A stretch of 47,234 nt of DNA from NCBI GenBank assembly GCA_020049805.1, contig JAGVLN010000003.1, positions 1 to 47,234 of the forward strand, in the 5' to 3' direction. The stretch comes from Rickettsiales bacterium. GTDB taxonomy: Bacteria; Pseudomonadota; Alphaproteobacteria; Rickettsiales; JABSSG01. A model generated the notes under the pieces. That model searched no databases. It was not told where the DNA came from and worked only from the letters and a program-made list of their open reading frames with translations. Shown here piece after piece: positions 46,120-47,234 of the stretch. Numbering within the stretch: position 1 is the stretch's first letter; each line of letters starts with the position of its first letter. The position numbers were made by a program, and so were the translations under genes.

Positions 46120-46977
46120 ATGCAAAGAACAATAAAAAACACTGTAAGTTGCTTCGGCATCGGTGTACATTCAGGAAAACCAGCTTCTCTTACCCTACAT
46201 CCAGCTCCAGAAAATTCAGGTATACAGTTTATTAGGACTGATATCACTAATACCTCTAATAAAATTGAAGCTAAGTATAATCTAGTCTCAAATACTATGC
46301 TTGGCACTACCTTAAAAAATGAATCAGGCGTTGAAGTAGCAACGATTGAGCATTTAATGGCCGCTTTATGGGGCTGTAAAATCGATAATATCATCATTGA
46401 AATTGATGGCCGGGAAACTCCGATTATGGACGGTAGTTCTGAACCATTTATTTTTGTTCTTGAATGCGCCGGAATCAAAGAACAGGACCAACCTAGAAGA
46501 TATATTGAAATTATTAAAAAAGTTTCTGTCCAAGATAAAGATTCCTTTGCTACAATTACCCCTGATAATAAATTTTCAGTAAATATGGAAATAGAATTTG
46601 CTAACCAAGTTATTTCCAAACAAACCCTTGAGTTTAATGACATAGATAAATCCTTTAAAAATGAACTCTCGCGAGCAAGAACTTTTGGTTTTGCTCATGA
46701 AGGCCAAGCCTTAAAGAAAATGGGCTTAGCTCAAGGTGCCTCATTAGATAATGCTGTGGTAATTAGTGATGACCAAATCCTTAACAAAGAAGGTCTACGT
46801 TATCAAAATGAATTCGTACGCCATAAAATGTTAGACTTTATTGGTGATTGTTACTTAGCAGGTGCACCAATTTTAGGTCATGTTGAAACTTATAAACCAG
46901 GTCACGGCATTAATAATAAGTTATTGCATCAGATTTTTAGTGATAACTCTGCTTGGCGTTATACAACTATCTCTTAG
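46120..46977 (+). CDS. lpxC: UDP-3-O-acyl-N-acetylglucosamine deacetylase
   Basis: LpxC (285 residues) performs the first committed step of lipid A synthesis. The zinc site is His78 (TIEHLMAALWG), His235 and Asp239 (FVRHKMLDFIGD). The catalytic His262 is in YKPGHGINN, and Glu77 is the general base. Also visible are GIGVHSGKPASL (14-25), EIDGRETPIMDGSS and SRARTFGF. The protein is complete. It shows that the bacterium makes lipid A. The Kdo hydroxylase at 12066-12971 acts later on the same molecule. Confidence 0.97.
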   Translation: MQRTIKNTVSCFGIGVHSGKPASLTLHPAPENSGIQFIRTDITNTSNKIEAKYNLVSNTMLGTTLKNESGVEVATIEHLMAALWGCKIDNIIIEIDGRETPIMDGSSEPFIFVLECAGIKEQDQPRRYIEIIKKVSVQDKDSFATITPDNKFSVNMEIEFANQVISKQTLEFNDIDKSFKNELSRARTFGFAHEGQALKKMGLAQGASLDNAVVISDDQILNKEGLRYQNEFVRHKMLDFIGDCYLAGAPILGHVETYKPGHGINNKLLHQIFSDNSAWRYTTIS

Positions 46978-46990
46978 GCCATAACCCTCC

Positions 46991-47036
46991 CCTTTGGATT
47001 TCATCAATGAAATTTGTTGGCAAGGTTTTTATTTTT
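46991..47036 (+). terminator. Probable intrinsic terminator after lpxC
   Basis: An imperfect hairpin, with outer stem CCTT/AAGG and inner stem ATTTCAT/ATGAAAT on a 2-base loop, is followed directly by TTTTTATTTTTT. It starts 14 bases after the lpxC stop. AT-rich inner pairing makes its strength uncertain. Confidence 0.5.
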
Positions 47037-47081
47037 TATATTTTTTTACATCATTTTTGCTCCTTAAGTTAAATTTAGGTG

Positions 47082-47120
47082 GATTGCTTCGTCGTGCAAG
47101 AGCACTCCTCGCAATGACGG
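47082..47120. repeat. Dispersed palindromic element (CGTCATTGCGAGGA type)
   Basis: On the minus strand it reads CCGTCATTGCGAGGAGTGCT, then CTTGCACGACGAAGCAATCC. It folds as a hairpin (ATTGC/GCAAT outer, GTGC/GCAC inner, AAGA loop). The ends CGTCATTGCGAG and GACGAAGCAATCC match a short repeat I recall being scattered through Rickettsia and some other bacterial genomes. It is distinctly more GC-rich than its surroundings. I see only one copy here, in the 175-bp spacer after lpxC. Confidence 0.7.
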
Positions 47121-47152
47121 AAAAGGCTTGCACACCCTCCTTTCAATGAAGA

Positions 47153-47233
47153 TCAATAAGTAAAATCAAGCTTTCCAGCTTTATGCATCTGTCTAATAAA
47201 TTCCAATATTACTTCTTTATCTGAAACTGTAGG
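47153..47233 (-). CDS. C-terminal end of an unidentified protein (cut by window edge)
   Basis: A leftward frame enters from the window edge and ends with TGA at 47153-47155. The 26 visible residues include SDKEVILEFIRQMHKAGKLD. I do not recognise the protein, and such a short open stretch could be chance, but its mixed charged/hydrophobic helical composition looks coding. Confidence 0.35.
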   Translation of the reverse strand, partial: PTVSDKEVILEFIRQMHKAGKLDFTY

Positions 47234-47234
47234 C

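Noticed and set aside
46104-46643. Leftward 179-codon frame over lpxC
   Set aside because: It is antisense to lpxC, which has every catalytic residue; the translation looks like a mirror of a coding strand.

Overview
The window is AT-rich, densely packed bacterial chromosome. It looks like an intracellular alphaproteobacterium of the order Rickettsiales. The evidence is a VirB type IV secretion cluster (virB3-virB4 plus a giant Cys-rich VirB6), a ChpT phosphotransferase, an AmpG-type permease, several Na+-coupled amino-acid/solute carriers, and a dispersed palindrome of the kind common in rickettsial genomes. The cell should make lipid A with a modified inner core (LpxC plus a Kdo hydroxylase) and still carries a non-mevalonate isoprenoid gene (dxs). 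LPS genes argue against Anaplasmataceae and Orientia, and dxs argues against Rickettsia proper, so a Midichloriaceae-like or deep-branching Rickettsiaceae host is my inference. Family placement is not settled by this window.

Layout. 1-1.7 kb: leftward virB3-virB4, with virB4 cut by the window edge inside its Walker A motif. 1.8-5.6 kb: dxs, tRNA-Thr, a Staphylococcus-type nuclease, msrB-msrA, and the decayed C-terminal end of a DASS/SLC13-type anion transporter. 5.6-12 kb: a response regulator/histidine kinase pair, a VirB6-like protein and an Na+/alanine symporter, all leftward. 12-21.3 kb: a long leftward run containing mnmA-permease-hisS-prfA and sdhC-sdhD-sdhA-sdhB-Kdo hydroxylase. 21.5-24 kb: tRNA-Gln with a clear promoter, then a leftward bufA-bufB-bufC-doxX operon. 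24.3-35.5 kb: lipase-like hydrolase, xseA, bcp, a class I aldolase, efp, a degenerate inositol-phosphatase homologue, chpT, a solute symporter, rsmI, an AsmA-family protein and rimM. 35.5-47.2 kb: tRNA-Glu with promoter, ampG-like permease, mutS, holC-pepA, aroK, a CorC/CNNM-type protein, clpB with a heat-shock promoter, lpxC with a terminator, a dispersed palindrome and the tail of an unidentified gene.

The most interesting system is the four-gene cluster at 21635-24014. It encodes a small secreted four-cysteine peptide (DUF2282/BufA1 type), its multinuclear-iron oxidase (DUF692/MNIO, BufB), the DUF2063 partner (BufC) and a DoxX membrane protein. This is a complete-looking bufferin (copper-binding RiPP) operon in what appears to be a reduced, host-restricted genome. 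Other points worth a look are an inositol-phosphatase homologue and a shikimate kinase that each lack key residues, a Kdo hydroxylase transcribed with succinate dehydrogenase, an exactly 10-bp tandem repeat between clpB and lpxC, and the DASS pseudogene. No gene-free stretch longer than about 300 bases occurs, and I saw no insertion sequence, prophage or CRISPR array.
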